A DNA stretch of 64,000 nucleotides, taken from JAUSIF01 sp963711595. Lineage in GTDB: Bacteria; Pseudomonadota; Alphaproteobacteria; Rhizobiales; Xanthobacteraceae. The stretch spans positions 186,001 to 250,000 of the forward strand of contig CAVQER010000007.1 of NCBI GenBank assembly GCA_963711595.1. Reading direction: 5' to 3'. How positions within the stretch are numbered: position 1 is the stretch's first letter; each line of letters begins with the position of its first letter. The notes below the pieces were generated by a model. The model made no database searches. It was not told where the DNA came from and worked only from the letters and a program-made list of their open reading frames with translations. Shown here in pieces: positions 6,269 to 15,708 of this stretch. A program made the position numbers and the translations under genes.

Positions 6269-8882
6269 TCACGATCCTCTGCGGGACGACGATGACCTTT
6301 TTCGGGCGCTTGCCGTCAAGTGCCCGTTTTACGGCCTCAAGTGCAAGCACGGCAGCCTCAATCTCCTGATCCTCAGCGTCGCGGGCGATTGTTATATCGG
6401 CTCGCTTCTTGCCGTTGACCTGCACGGGCAGGGTGATGGTCTCCTCGACCAGCAGTTCACGCTCGAGCGCTGGCCATGGCTCCTCGGCGACGAGCGTCTT
6501 GCGGCCAAGCGTGGCCCAGCATTCTTCGGCGAGGTGCGGCATCATCGGTTCGACCAGGCGAACGAGAATTTCGCCAGCCTCGCGAAATGCTGCGGCGAGG
6601 TCTGCGGCTACCTTCTTCGCACCGCGCACCTCAGCAACTGCTCCTCCGATTGCGTTCGCCATCTCGTAGATGTGCGCGACGCAGCGATTGAAACGCAGCC
6701 GCTCGACGTCCTCGCTTACTCGCGCCAATGCGGTATGCGCGCTCTTGCGAACGGCGAGAGCCCCGGGGCCGTAGCCAGACGGGCGTGGCGCGTCGATGGG
6801 CGCTGCGAGATCGGCGAGGTCGTTTGCAACCCGATAGAGGCGCTGGACGAAACGATATGAACCCTGCACGCCTTCCTCAGTCCAAATCACGTCGCGGTCC
6901 GGGGGACTATCCGACAACATGAACCAGCGAGCGGTGTCCGCCCCGTAGGTTGAAAGAATGTCGTCCGGATCGACGGTATTTCGCTTGGATTTCGACATTT
7001 TCTCGATTGGACCGATCGAGACTTCCTTCCCGTCCTCGAGCAGAATAGCGCGGCGTTTGTCGCCGTCGGTCTCGACCCGAACCTCTGCGGGGCTCGCGAA
7101 AGAGCCGTCCTTCTTCTCGTAGGTTTCGTGGACCACCATGCCCTGAGTGAACAGGCCTTTGAATGGCTCGTCGATATGGGCGTGGCCGGTCACCTTCATC
7201 GCGCGCGTGAAGAAGCGTGAATAGAGTAGGTGCAGAATCGCGTGCTCAACTCCGCCGATATATTGGTCGACCGGCATCCAATACTGCTCGGCTTTTGCAT
7301 CGGTCGGAGTCTTGGCGTGCGGCGCCGTGAACCGAAGAAAGTACCAGGACGAATCGACGAACGTATCCATCGTGTCCGTCTCGCGACGCGCTGGCTCGTT
7401 GCAGACCGGGCAGCGCACGTTTTTCCACGTCGGATGACGGTCGAGCGGATTTCCCGGCCGATCGAACTCGATATCTTCCGGCAGCACGACGGGTAGATCC
7501 TTTTCCGGTACGGGCACGGCGCCGTGCTTTTCGCAGTGGATCGCGGGAATCGGGCAACCCCAGTAACGCTGCCGTGAAATACCCCAATCGCGCAGGCGGA
7601 ACTGAATACGCCGCTGCGCGACCGCGCGATTGCCGCGCGTTTCTTTTTCCAGGCGACGCGCCACTTCCTCCTTCGCCGCTTCGACGCTCATGCCGTTGAG
7701 AAACCGGGAGTTGATGAGGACGCCGTCACCTTCATACGGCTCGTCTTTAATCGTGAAGGTCTTCGGATCGACCCCCGGCGGTACCACCACAGGCAGCACG
7801 GGAAGGCCGTATTTACGGGCGAACTCCAAGTCCCGTTGGTCGTGCGCAGGACAACCGAACAGAGCGCCCGTGCCGTACTCCATCAAGACAAAATTCGCGA
7901 CGTAAACCGGAAGCTCCCACTTAGGATCGAAGGGGTGAATTGCACGCAAGCCGGTGTCAACTCCGAGTTTTTCCGCTTTCTCGATCACTTCCTGCGCAGT
8001 GCCTTGACGCCGGCACTCTTCGACGAAGGCGGCAACTTTCGGGTCGCGCTCCGCAGCAGCCTTGGCGATTGGATGGTCGGGCGCGATGGCGACAAACGAC
8101 GCGCCGAACAGCGTGTCATGTCGCGTAGTGAAGACTTCGACTTCGTTGATGTCGCCGGGTGTGCCGGGCGCGAGCATGAAGCGGATCAGCAGGCCCTCGG
8201 ACTTGCCGATCCAGTTCTTCTGCATGATACGAACTTTTTCCGGCCAGCGGTCGAGGCCGTCGAGCGCGCTGAGAAGCTCGTCGGAATAGGCGGTAATTTT
8301 GAAAAACCATTGGGTCAGTTCGCGCTGTTCCACCGGTGCGCCGGAACGCCAGCCGCGCCCATCGATCACCTGCTCGTTCGCAAGCACGGTCTGATCAACT
8401 GGATCCCAATTCACTTTTGATGTTTTGCGCTCGACGAGACCGGCCTTCCAGAAATCGAGAAACATCTTCTGCTGGTGGCGGTAGTAATTCGGATCGCACG
8501 TCGCAACCTCACGGCTCCAGTCGAGCGAAAGGCCCATCGACTTCAGCTGCGACTTCATCGTGGCGATGTTCTCGTAGGTCCATGCCTTTGGATGGACCTT
8601 GTTCGCCATAGCCGCGTTCTCGGCCGGCATGCCGAATGCGTCCCAACCCATCGGGTGCAGCACGTTGTGACCGCGCGCCCGCATGTAGCGGGCCACAACA
8701 TCGCCCATCGTGTAGTTGCGTACGTGACCCATGTGGATACGCCCGGACGGATACGGGAACATCTCCAGCACGTAGTATTTTGGACGCGGGTCTTCGTTCT
8801 TCGTCTTGAAGATCTCGCGCTCGTCCCAAATACGCTGCCAGCGCGGCTCGGCGTCGCGGGCGTTGTAGCGTTCGCTTTTCAT
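6255..8882 (-). CDS. leuS: Leucyl-tRNA synthetase
   Basis: Class I synthetase charging tRNA-Leu. The HIGH signature is HMGH at residues 50-53 within PYPSGRIHMGHVRNYT. The editing (CP1) domain occupies the middle, a zinc-type segment (CPVCNEPARR) is present, and the KMSKSKRNT motif lies near residue 628. The 875-residue length is normal. ATG is chosen over a TTG one codon upstream. It is first in the operon with lptE and holA and is divergent from yggS with a ~110-base spacer. Confidence 0.97.
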   Translation of the reverse strand: MKSERYNARDAEPRWQRIWDEREIFKTKNEDPRPKYYVLEMFPYPSGRIHMGHVRNYTMGDVVARYMRARGHNVLHPMGWDAFGMPAENAAMANKVHPKAWTYENIATMKSQLKSMGLSLDWSREVATCDPNYYRHQQKMFLDFWKAGLVERKTSKVNWDPVDQTVLANEQVIDGRGWRSGAPVEQRELTQWFFKITAYSDELLSALDGLDRWPEKVRIMQKNWIGKSEGLLIRFMLAPGTPGDINEVEVFTTRHDTLFGASFVAIAPDHPIAKAAAERDPKVAAFVEECRRQGTAQEVIEKAEKLGVDTGLRAIHPFDPKWELPVYVANFVLMEYGTGALFGCPAHDQRDLEFARKYGLPVLPVVVPPGVDPKTFTIKDEPYEGDGVLINSRFLNGMSVEAAKEEVARRLEKETRGNRAVAQRRIQFRLRDWGISRQRYWGCPIPAIHCEKHGAVPVPEKDLPVVLPEDIEFDRPGNPLDRHPTWKNVRCPVCNEPARRETDTMDTFVDSSWYFLRFTAPHAKTPTDAKAEQYWMPVDQYIGGVEHAILHLLYSRFFTRAMKVTGHAHIDEPFKGLFTQGMVVHETYEKKDGSFASPAEVRVETDGDKRRAILLEDGKEVSIGPIEKMSKSKRNTVDPDDILSTYGADTARWFMLSDSPPDRDVIWTEEGVQGSYRFVQRLYRVANDLADLAAPIDAPRPSGYGPGALAVRKSAHTALARVSEDVERLRFNRCVAHIYEMANAIGGAVAEVRGAKKVAADLAAAFREAGEILVRLVEPMMPHLAEECWATLGRKTLVAEEPWPALERELLVEETITLPVQVNGKKRADITIARDAEDQEIEAAVLALEAVKRALDGKRPKKVIVVPQRIVNVVA

Positions 8883-8990
8883 CAATTCGTGCGGGCTGTG
8901 GCTCGGCGGCGTTGACTAGGACAACAAAAAGCTTCACCGGTCAACGGGTTGCGCGTACGCAGACGCGCGATTCACGGCGAGCTTCGGCCG

Positions 8991-9671
8991 ATGCGAGAAC
9001 AACAAAGTGCGACGGATCGACTGGCCGCGGTTCGCGCGGAGATCGGCAAGGCGTGCCGCAACGCCGGACGCACGCCGGATTCGGTTACGCTCGTCGCGAT
9101 CAGCAAGACGTTTGGCGCCGACGCCATCGTTCCCGCGATCGACGCCGGCCAGCGCGTTTTCGGCGAGAACCGCGTGCAGGAGGCGAAGGCGAAGTGGTCG
9201 GAACTACGCGAGCGGCACACCGGCATTGAGCTGCATCTTGTCGGCCCGCTGCAATCCAACAAGGCGCGCGAGGCGGTGGCGATCTTCGATTTCATCCATA
9301 CGGTCGATCGGCCGAAGATCGCGACGGCATTGTCGGAAGAAATCGCGAAACAGGGCAAACGTCCCCGCTTGCTCGTTGAGATCAACACGGGCGCGGAGCC
9401 GCAGAAAGCGGGGGTTCTGCCGGAAAACGCAGATGCATTCATCGCCGAGTGCCGCGAGAAGCACAGACTTTTCATCGAGGGACTAATGTGCATTCCGCCG
9501 CTCGACGAGGCGGCTGCTCCGCATTTTGCCCTGACAGAGAAGATCGCGAAGCGAAACGGGCTTCCGCTTCTGTCCATGGGGATGAGCGCAGACTTTGCGA
9601 GCGCGATTCAGTTCGGCGCGACGCATGTTCGCGTCGGAACCGCGATTTTCGGCGAGCGTGGGCCGCACTAA
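8991..9671 (+). CDS. YggS/PLPBP family PLP homeostasis protein
   Basis: Single-domain, TIM-barrel pyridoxal-phosphate-binding protein that buffers PLP and affects amino-acid pools. The PLP lysine is K39 in VAISKTFG. The family motifs FGENRVQEA, HLVGPLQSNK, MCIPP and LSMGMSADFASAI are all present. The ATG start gives 226 residues, the usual length; an upstream in-frame TTG would add 14 unconserved residues. Its stop overlaps the stop of the convergent L,D-transpeptidase gene. Confidence 0.93.
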   Translation: MREQQSATDRLAAVRAEIGKACRNAGRTPDSVTLVAISKTFGADAIVPAIDAGQRVFGENRVQEAKAKWSELRERHTGIELHLVGPLQSNKAREAVAIFDFIHTVDRPKIATALSEEIAKQGKRPRLLVEINTGAEPQKAGVLPENADAFIAECREKHRLFIEGLMCIPPLDEAAAPHFALTEKIAKRNGLPLLSMGMSADFASAIQFGATHVRVGTAIFGERGPH

Positions 9672-10210
9672 CCGATTTCGATTTTGCTTGAAGCCGAGAG
9701 GTGAGAAAGCAAACGCGCCAGCGTGCGCGCGTTCAGCGCGACACAACCCGCGGTCGGCAACAAACCTGGCCGAGCGACGTGGATAAAGACCGCACTGCCA
9801 CGACCTGCGATGCGTGGTCGGGTGTTGTGATCGAGTTCGATCAAAAGATCATAAAGCGCGTCGTCACGCAGCAGCCGGTCGCCGGGACTGGAAGCCGATA
9901 GTTTGATCGATCGATTGTACCGGCGATCCGACGGGTCCTCGCACCACGCATCGTCCGCCCGAATGGGGTGGGTCGGCAAACGCGTCGGAGGGCGCGGCTT
10001 GCGATCGGCGCGCCACCACAGTCGGACAAGCCCGAAACGTCCGCGCGGGCTCGCACCGTCTCCTTCGCGTTTGTTCGCCCGGATGCCGCTGCGGCCCAGT
10101 GCCACTGGAACGGAGAAACCCCGGAATAGAAGGACTCCGCGCGCAGGATTGGCCGGAGCCTGCGCCACGCGCAGGAGAGAGCCGCGTTTCGCGTAACCTT
10201 TTGGCTTCAT
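9668..10210 (-). CDS. L,D-transpeptidase (YkuD-domain) family protein
   Basis: L,D-transpeptidases crosslink peptidoglycan 3-3 or attach proteins to it. The catalytic signature H-x11-C is visible as VFIHVARPG (H144) and PTAGCVAL (C156), within a YkuD-like C-terminal half. The ATG gives 180 residues; an upstream GTG would add 12 residues. I see no convincing signal peptide, so export is unclear; the family also has cytoplasmic-looking short members annotated only by the YkuD domain. It converges on yggS with overlapping stop codons and is separated by ~140 bp from the divergent response-regulator gene. Confidence 0.82.
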   Translation of the reverse strand: MKPKGYAKRGSLLRVAQAPANPARGVLLFRGFSVPVALGRSGIRANKREGDGASPRGRFGLVRLWWRADRKPRPPTRLPTHPIRADDAWCEDPSDRRYNRSIKLSASSPGDRLLRDDALYDLLIELDHNTRPRIAGRGSAVFIHVARPGLLPTAGCVALNARTLARLLSHLSASSKIEIG

Positions 10211-10347
10211 GTTTCGTATAGGGAATGCTGGCCGCACTTGCTTCACCTTGTTCCCTGGTCTAGTCCGCGCGTTCTGACGTTGCTGCTTATTCGGTGCTGT
10301 CTAGCTCGGCTGGTGTTGTACACTCGACGAAGCGCTTAGAGGAATCG

Positions 10348-11034
10348 ATGGCGAACGCTCGAAAAATCTTGGTGGTGGACGACGATCCGGAGCTCCGCGA
10401 TGCACTCGTGGAGCAGCTCGCACTACACGAGGAGTTCGAGACCAACGCAGTCGAGTCCGCGCAGGCTGCGTTGCAGGAGGCCAAGGCCGGGCACGTTGAC
10501 CTTGTCCTGATGGATGTGGGCCTCCCGGACATGGACGGTCGCGACGCCGTGCGTGTCCTGCGCAAGAACGGCTTCAAGGCGCCGGTGATCATGCTGACAG
10601 GCGCCGATACGGATTCAGACACAATCCTTGGACTCGAAGCGGGCGCCAACGATTACGTGCCGAAGCCATTTCGCTTCGCCGTTCTGCTCGCACGGATTCG
10701 TGCGCAGCTGCGCAGCCACGAGGCGAGCGAGGATGCAATCTTCCCGATCGGGCCCTACAGCTTCCGTCCCGGCGCGAAACTGCTCGTCAATGAGCGCGGT
10801 TCGAAGATCCGGCTCACCGACAAGGAGACGGCGATCCTCCGTTACCTTTACCGAGCCGGACAGCGGCCGGTATCGCGCGAGGTGTTGCTGCAGGAAGTGT
10901 GGGGCTACAATTCCGGCGTGACCACACACACGCTCGAGACGCACATCTACCGGTTGCGCCAGAAGATCGAAAAGGATCCGGCGAACGCGACGCTCCTCGT
11001 CACTGAAGCCGGCGGTTACAAGCTCGTGCCGTAG
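10348..11034 (+). CDS. OmpR/PhoB-family response regulator (CenR-like)
   Basis: Two-component transcription factor. The receiver domain has acidic residues D11-D13, phosphoacceptor D56 in LVLMDVGLPDMDG, T84 and K106. A winged-helix output domain spans about 135-228 and ends ETHIYRLRQKIEKDP...GGYKLVP. No histidine kinase gene is adjacent. Sequence style (VVDDDPELRDALVEQL; YNSGVTTHTLETHIYRLRQKIE) resembles the alphaproteobacterial cell-envelope regulator CenR, but I cannot confirm this without a search. ATG is chosen because an upstream TTG extension is unlike the family. The next gene follows after three bases. Confidence 0.92.
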   Translation: MANARKILVVDDDPELRDALVEQLALHEEFETNAVESAQAALQEAKAGHVDLVLMDVGLPDMDGRDAVRVLRKNGFKAPVIMLTGADTDSDTILGLEAGANDYVPKPFRFAVLLARIRAQLRSHEASEDAIFPIGPYSFRPGAKLLVNERGSKIRLTDKETAILRYLYRAGQRPVSREVLLQEVWGYNSGVTTHTLETHIYRLRQKIEKDPANATLLVTEAGGYKLVP

Positions 11035-11037
11035 AAG

Positions 11038-11517
11038 ATGGCGCTCGAAGACGACATCACTTTTCTCAGTCGCATTCCGACGTTTGGCGTTCTCGGCCGC
11101 GAGCCGCTGCGCATTCTCGCGATCAGCGCTGAACAGATCCATGTTCGCAGCGGCCAAGTGCTATTCGAGGAAGGCGAGCCCGCGGACGGCGGTTATGTCG
11201 TGGTCTACGGCGGGGTCGAGATGAAAGGCACCCGTGATCATTCCACCGGCAGCGCCGGGATTGTGGCACGCGTCGGCACGCTGGTCGGCAAATCCGCGCT
11301 GATCGTCGACACGTTGCGGCCGGCAACCGGGACAGCGGTCGAACCGACGGGCCTCATGCGAATTCCGCGCAGCGTCTTTCTACGAATGCTCGAAGGCGAG
11401 CCGGGTGCGGCGGTCGCGCTTCGCAAGTTGATGTCGCGGCAACTCAAGTCGACGCTTTCCGACCTCGACATGGTTGCGCCGCTGTTCGAGGAAGAGGGCG
11501 AGCCGGAGTCGGATTAG
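11038..11517 (+). CDS. Stand-alone cyclic-nucleotide-binding-domain protein
   Basis: A 159-residue Crp-type cNMP-binding beta-roll (about residues 10-125: LFEEGEPADGGYVVVYGGVE ... LVGKSALIVDTLRPATGTAVE) followed by a helical tail and acidic end. There is no DNA-binding helix-turn-helix, so it is not a CRP/FNR regulator; it may be a sensor or partner protein. It is three bases behind the response regulator, implying co-expression and perhaps a joint function. The phosphate-binding cassette lacks the canonical RSA triad as far as I can see, so ligand is unknown. Confidence 0.8.
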   Translation: MALEDDITFLSRIPTFGVLGREPLRILAISAEQIHVRSGQVLFEEGEPADGGYVVVYGGVEMKGTRDHSTGSAGIVARVGTLVGKSALIVDTLRPATGTAVEPTGLMRIPRSVFLRMLEGEPGAAVALRKLMSRQLKSTLSDLDMVAPLFEEEGEPESD

Positions 11518-12332
11518 AGATCGAACGCCGCAACGACTGGCACGTGGTCCGATGGCCGGGTCCAGTTGCGCGTTTCCCGCGCGATCGCGATGGCCTTCGC
11601 GGTGCCTTGGAGCGCCGGACTTGCCCATACGTGATCGAGCCGCCGCCCGCGGTCGGCATTGACCCAATCCGCGGCGCGATAACTCCACCAAGTGTACAGC
11701 TTCGCAGGTTCGGGGATAAATCCGCGCATCACATCGATCCACCGGCCGGCCTGCTGGACACAGTTCAGCTTTTCTACCTCGATCGGGGTGTGGCTCACCA
11801 CGCTCAGCAATCGCCGATGACTCCAGACGTCGTGCTCGAGTGGCGCGACATTCAGATCGCCGACGAGCAAGGCGCGTTCGCCGCCTCCGGCAGTGCGCGA
11901 GGCGCTACAACACGCGAGTTCGTCCAGGAAGGCGAGCTTGTGCGCAAACTTTTCGTTGATTTCGGGATCCGGCTGGTCGCCGCCGGCGGGCACGTAAAAA
12001 TTATGGACCGTCAACGGCTGCGCAAAATTCGCCTTGCCGTCGAACGAAACGGCAATGTGACGGGCGTCGTTCTTGCCGCAAAAGCTGTCGCGAGACACGT
12101 CACTGAAGGGACGCTTCGAGACGACCGCGACGCCGTGATAGCCCTTCTGCCCGTGCATTGCGATGTGGTTGTAGCCGAATCGCTCGAACTCGCTTCGCGG
12201 AAAGCGGTCGTCCGGGCACTTCGTCTCCTGCAGACAGAGCACGTCAGGCGCATAACGCGAAAGAAATTGCTCAACCTGGCGGATGCGCAGGCGAACGGAA
12301 TTGATGTTCCAGGTGGCGACGGTGAATTGCAT
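11514..12332 (-). CDS. xthA: Exodeoxyribonuclease III
   Basis: AP endonuclease / 3'-5' exonuclease of base-excision repair. Endonuclease-exonuclease-phosphatase fold with W8-N9 (ATWNINSVR), E36 in CLQETKC, GDLNVAP and the terminal SDHVPVVA motif, all metal or catalytic residues. Length 272 is standard. Its stop overlaps the stop of the opposing cNMP-binding gene by four bases. It lies downstream of the LolA-like gene on the same strand with a 25-base gap. Confidence 0.95.
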   Translation of the reverse strand: MQFTVATWNINSVRLRIRQVEQFLSRYAPDVLCLQETKCPDDRFPRSEFERFGYNHIAMHGQKGYHGVAVVSKRPFSDVSRDSFCGKNDARHIAVSFDGKANFAQPLTVHNFYVPAGGDQPDPEINEKFAHKLAFLDELACCSASRTAGGGERALLVGDLNVAPLEHDVWSHRRLLSVVSHTPIEVEKLNCVQQAGRWIDVMRGFIPEPAKLYTWWSYRAADWVNADRGRRLDHVWASPALQGTAKAIAIARETRNWTRPSDHVPVVAAFDL

Positions 12333-12357
12333 CGTGCAGAAAGTCAGGTGCGCCTGC

Positions 12358-13182
12358 TCACTGGAGCATGCGCTGATACTCGATCCGGAACATCTGCGGG
12401 TCCGGCTTCTGCGACGGGTCCAGATTGTAAACGGCGACCGTCGTGTCGTAGCCCTGCGGATCGGTGACAGTCCACTGCTTCAGCTGCGTGTCCTTCGCGC
12501 CGAACATGATCATCAGCCGGTGCGTGCCGACCACCGGTTGATTTTCCTCGATCACAACGGTGACGAAGATATCGTCCTGGTAGACGCCGATGACGTTGGA
12601 GTCCTTGAACAGGTCGAGCTTCTCGCTGAGCAGGAAGCGCAGCGGCGTCTGCGATAGAGGGTAGAGGTCCTGGGTTGCGAGCTTGCGGTCGCGCACCGCG
12701 ACCGACTTGCCGTCGGAGATCAACTCGACGGGACTTGGAGGATCGTAGTCGAAGCGGACCTTGCCCGGCTTCTGCATGTAGAAGTCACCCTCGGAGCGGC
12801 GGCCGTCCGGGCCGACCTGGACGAAATTTCCGACCAGCGTGTGGATCGCGTTGAAGTACGAATTGACCCGCTCGACGGTCGCCTTCTGCGCGCTGTCGAA
12901 TACAGGTGTCTTGCTGGGCTTCAGCGGAGTCGGCGCGGCTGCGGTTCTTGCAAGTCCGCCCGGAGCGGCGGCAGCTGCAGGAATTGTCGCCGTCGTGCCC
13001 GTCTTGGAGGGAGAACCTTCCTTCGGCAGTGGCGGAAGCGGCGGCATCGGAACCACTGCAGGCAAGCGCTGACCCGCCGATGCGGCCGGCTGCGCGGAAA
13101 GCCCGGTCGCTGCGAACACGACGGCAATGCTGGCCAGCGCGGCGCACGTCGCCACCATGGCTCGTGCGATAGTCGGACGCAT
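12358..13182 (-). CDS. LolA-like outer-membrane lipoprotein carrier
   Basis: Periplasmic carrier that shuttles lipoproteins from LolCDE to the outer membrane. An N-terminal signal peptide (MRPTIARAMVATCAALASIA, cleavage near ...LSAQPA) precedes a ~70-residue Pro/Ala-rich linker, then a LolA fold from about residue 110 (QKATVERVNSYFNAIHTLVGNFVQ, GDFYMQKPGKVRFDYDPP). The Pro-rich linker is longer than in enteric LolA and is common in Rhizobiales. A good ribosome-binding site (GGAGGAAAC) precedes the ATG. Order ftsK-lolA-xthA is common in this group. Confidence 0.86.
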   Translation of the reverse strand: MRPTIARAMVATCAALASIAVVFAATGLSAQPAASAGQRLPAVVPMPPLPPLPKEGSPSKTGTTATIPAAAAAPGGLARTAAAPTPLKPSKTPVFDSAQKATVERVNSYFNAIHTLVGNFVQVGPDGRRSEGDFYMQKPGKVRFDYDPPSPVELISDGKSVAVRDRKLATQDLYPLSQTPLRFLLSEKLDLFKDSNVIGVYQDDIFVTVVIEENQPVVGTHRLMIMFGAKDTQLKQWTVTDPQGYDTTVAVYNLDPSQKPDPQMFRIEYQRMLQ

Positions 13183-13262
13183 GTTTCCTCCAGGGAAATC
13201 TGCGGGTTTCGCCCGCCCGCTAGACATCGGCTGTGGCGATTTGGCGGCGTGAACTAGGTTCG

Positions 13263-15680
13263 TCAATAGGCGTCTTCCCGGCCCTCAACCAGGATTTCGC
13301 GTTTTCCCGCGTGATTTGCGGGTCCAACGATCCCCTCCTTCTCCATGCGCTCGATGATCGAAGCGGCCCGATTGTAGCCGATCTGCAGCCGGCGCTGGAC
13401 GTAACTCGTGGAGGCTTTGCGGTCGCGGAGCACGATAGCTACCGCTTTTTGGTAGAGATCGCCGCCTTCTTCGCCAAATGCGCCCTTGTCGAACACCGCG
13501 CCCCCAGCCTCGTCCTCTTCGGGTTCCGCGGTCACGGCTTCGAGATATTCCGGCGTACCCTGCTCCTTCAGATGCGCAACAACGCGTTCGACTTCACGGT
13601 CCGAGACGAATGGACCGTGCACGCGCGCGATCCGGCCGCCGCCAGCCATGTAAAGCATGTCGCCCTGACCGAGCAGCTGCTCCGCGCCCTGCTCGCCGAG
13701 GATCGTACGGCTGTCGATCTTCGACGTGACCTGGAAGGAGACGCGAGTCGGGAAGTTTGCCTTGATGGTACCGGTAATGACGTCGACTGAAGGCCGCTGC
13801 GTTGCCATGACCAAGTGAATGCCGGCCGCGCGCGCCATCTGCGCGAGGCGTTGGATCGCGCCTTCGATGTCCTTGCCGGCGACCATCATCAGGTCGGCCA
13901 TCTCGTCGACGACGACGACGATGAAGGGAAGCGGCTCGAGATCCATCTCCTCCTTCTCGTAGATCGCTTCGCCCGTCTCCTTGTCGAAGCCGGTCTGCAC
14001 TGTACGCACGATCGTCTCGCCCTTCTCCCGCGCCTCGGCGAGTCGCGCGTTGAAGCCGTCGATGTTGCGAACGCCGACCTTCGACATTTTCTTGTAGCGC
14101 TCTTCCATCTCGCGCACCGCCCACTTGAGCGCGATGATCGCTTTGCGCGGGTCAGTGACAACCGGGGTAAGAAGATGCGGAATGCCGTCGTAGACTGAGA
14201 GCTCGAGCATCTTCGGATCGATCAGAATCAGGCGGCACTCTTCCGGCTTATAATGATAGAGGAGCGACAAAATCATCGTGTTGATCGCGACCGATTTGCC
14301 CGATCCGGTGGTTCCGGCGATCAACAGGTGCGGCATGCGCGCGAGGTCGACGATCACCGGCTCGCCGCCAATCGTCTTGCCGAGCGAGAGCGGCAGCCAA
14401 TGCTCCGATCGCGCGAAGGTGCTGTGTGAGAGCAGCTCGCGCAGTACGACCTTTTCGCGGCGCGGGTTCGGCAGCTCAATGCCGATCGCGTTGCGGCCCG
14501 GCACAACCGCGACACGGGCGGAGACGGCGCTCATCGAGCGCGCGATGTCGTCCGCCAATCCGATCACGCGAGAAGATTTGATGCCCGGTGCCGGCTCCAA
14601 TTCATACAGCGTGACGACTGGACCCGGACGCATGTTGACGATTTCGCCCTGGACTCCGAAATCTTTGAGCACGCTTTCAAGCTGACGTGCGTTTTCTTCC
14701 AGCGCACTTTGGGACAATGCCGGCGCACGCTCGCGCGGTGCCGCGGCGAGCAACTCGAGCGAGGGAAATTCATAGCGGCCGCGACGCGTGCGCGACGCGG
14801 CCTTGCGCCTTGGAGCAGCGCGCTCGCGCGGCGCCCGGGGTTCGTCCAAGTCGTCGATCTCGTCCGCCTCCTCCTCGAAGATTCCTTCGGAGTGATGCCC
14901 CCCGGCAAGCATCGGCTCGCGGCGCGGTGCGGCCGGAATCGCTTCATGATCGCGGCCGAACATTTCGCGCAAAATCGCAAACAGCGATGCACGCGGTCCG
15001 GCGCGGCGGCCGGAAAAGCGGGCCTTCAGCGCCAGGAACCCGTGCGCGAGCGCGCCGATGGCGGTTGCAATTCGGCCGGGTCGATCTGGATCCACCTCCT
15101 GCTCCAGTTTCGCGGGCACGCCCAAGCCGCAAGCCGCAGCCAATGAAAGCGCTGCGAATCCTCCATAGAACAGGCCGACGAACAGCTTGATTTCACTCAT
15201 GAATGCGTCACCAACGACGAAAGCAGGAAGACGCATGAGAGCGTCGCCGAGCACACCGCCGAGGCCGGCCGGCAGCGGCCAACTCGGGCTCGTCGGCAGG
15301 GCGGCGACGAAGCCGGCGCACAGCACCACCCCAAGGATCCAGCCGGCGAGACGAAATTTCAGACGCGATGCCGGACGATGGGTCACGATCTGCCAGCCCC
15401 AGACTGCCGCCGGCAAGACGACGGCGAGAGCCGCGAGACCCACGGATTGCATCAGGAAATCGGCGGCAATCGCACCGGGCCGACCGAGCCAGTTCTTCAC
15501 GGCCGCGTCGGTCGCGTGATTGAAGCTCGGATCCTGTACCGACCACGTCGCCAACGCGACGGCGGTCGCCGCGGAGACCGAGATGATGGCGAGCCCACCG
15601 ATCTCGGCGAGACGCCGTCCGAACACCGCAAGGATGTCCTCGGGCAGAAGATGGAACGTGCGGGTCGAGCTCATGCGCAT
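13263..15680 (-). CDS. ftsK: FtsK/SpoIIIE DNA translocase
   Basis: Septum-anchored hexameric motor that clears the terminus region and activates XerCD. The N-terminal ~180 residues hold four predicted membrane helices. A short variable linker contains acidic and Arg-rich runs. The motor domain has Walker A GTTGSGKS with K462 and Walker B VVVDEMADLMM. The C-terminal gamma winged helix ends ...SIIERMEKEGIVGPANHAGKREILV and reads KOPS. ATG is used; a TTG five codons upstream is possible. It starts 28 bases after the aminotransferase gene, so both may be transcribed from the promoter near the CtrA box upstream. Confidence 0.95.
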   Translation of the reverse strand: MRMSSTRTFHLLPEDILAVFGRRLAEIGGLAIISVSAATAVALATWSVQDPSFNHATDAAVKNWLGRPGAIAADFLMQSVGLAALAVVLPAAVWGWQIVTHRPASRLKFRLAGWILGVVLCAGFVAALPTSPSWPLPAGLGGVLGDALMRLPAFVVGDAFMSEIKLFVGLFYGGFAALSLAAACGLGVPAKLEQEVDPDRPGRIATAIGALAHGFLALKARFSGRRAGPRASLFAILREMFGRDHEAIPAAPRREPMLAGGHHSEGIFEEEADEIDDLDEPRAPRERAAPRRKAASRTRRGRYEFPSLELLAAAPRERAPALSQSALEENARQLESVLKDFGVQGEIVNMRPGPVVTLYELEPAPGIKSSRVIGLADDIARSMSAVSARVAVVPGRNAIGIELPNPRREKVVLRELLSHSTFARSEHWLPLSLGKTIGGEPVIVDLARMPHLLIAGTTGSGKSVAINTMILSLLYHYKPEECRLILIDPKMLELSVYDGIPHLLTPVVTDPRKAIIALKWAVREMEERYKKMSKVGVRNIDGFNARLAEAREKGETIVRTVQTGFDKETGEAIYEKEEMDLEPLPFIVVVVDEMADLMMVAGKDIEGAIQRLAQMARAAGIHLVMATQRPSVDVITGTIKANFPTRVSFQVTSKIDSRTILGEQGAEQLLGQGDMLYMAGGGRIARVHGPFVSDREVERVVAHLKEQGTPEYLEAVTAEPEEDEAGGAVFDKGAFGEEGGDLYQKAVAIVLRDRKASTSYVQRRLQIGYNRAASIIERMEKEGIVGPANHAGKREILVEGREDAY

Positions 15681-15708
15681 GGCGGTCGCTTTCAAAATTT
15701 TCCGTCGA

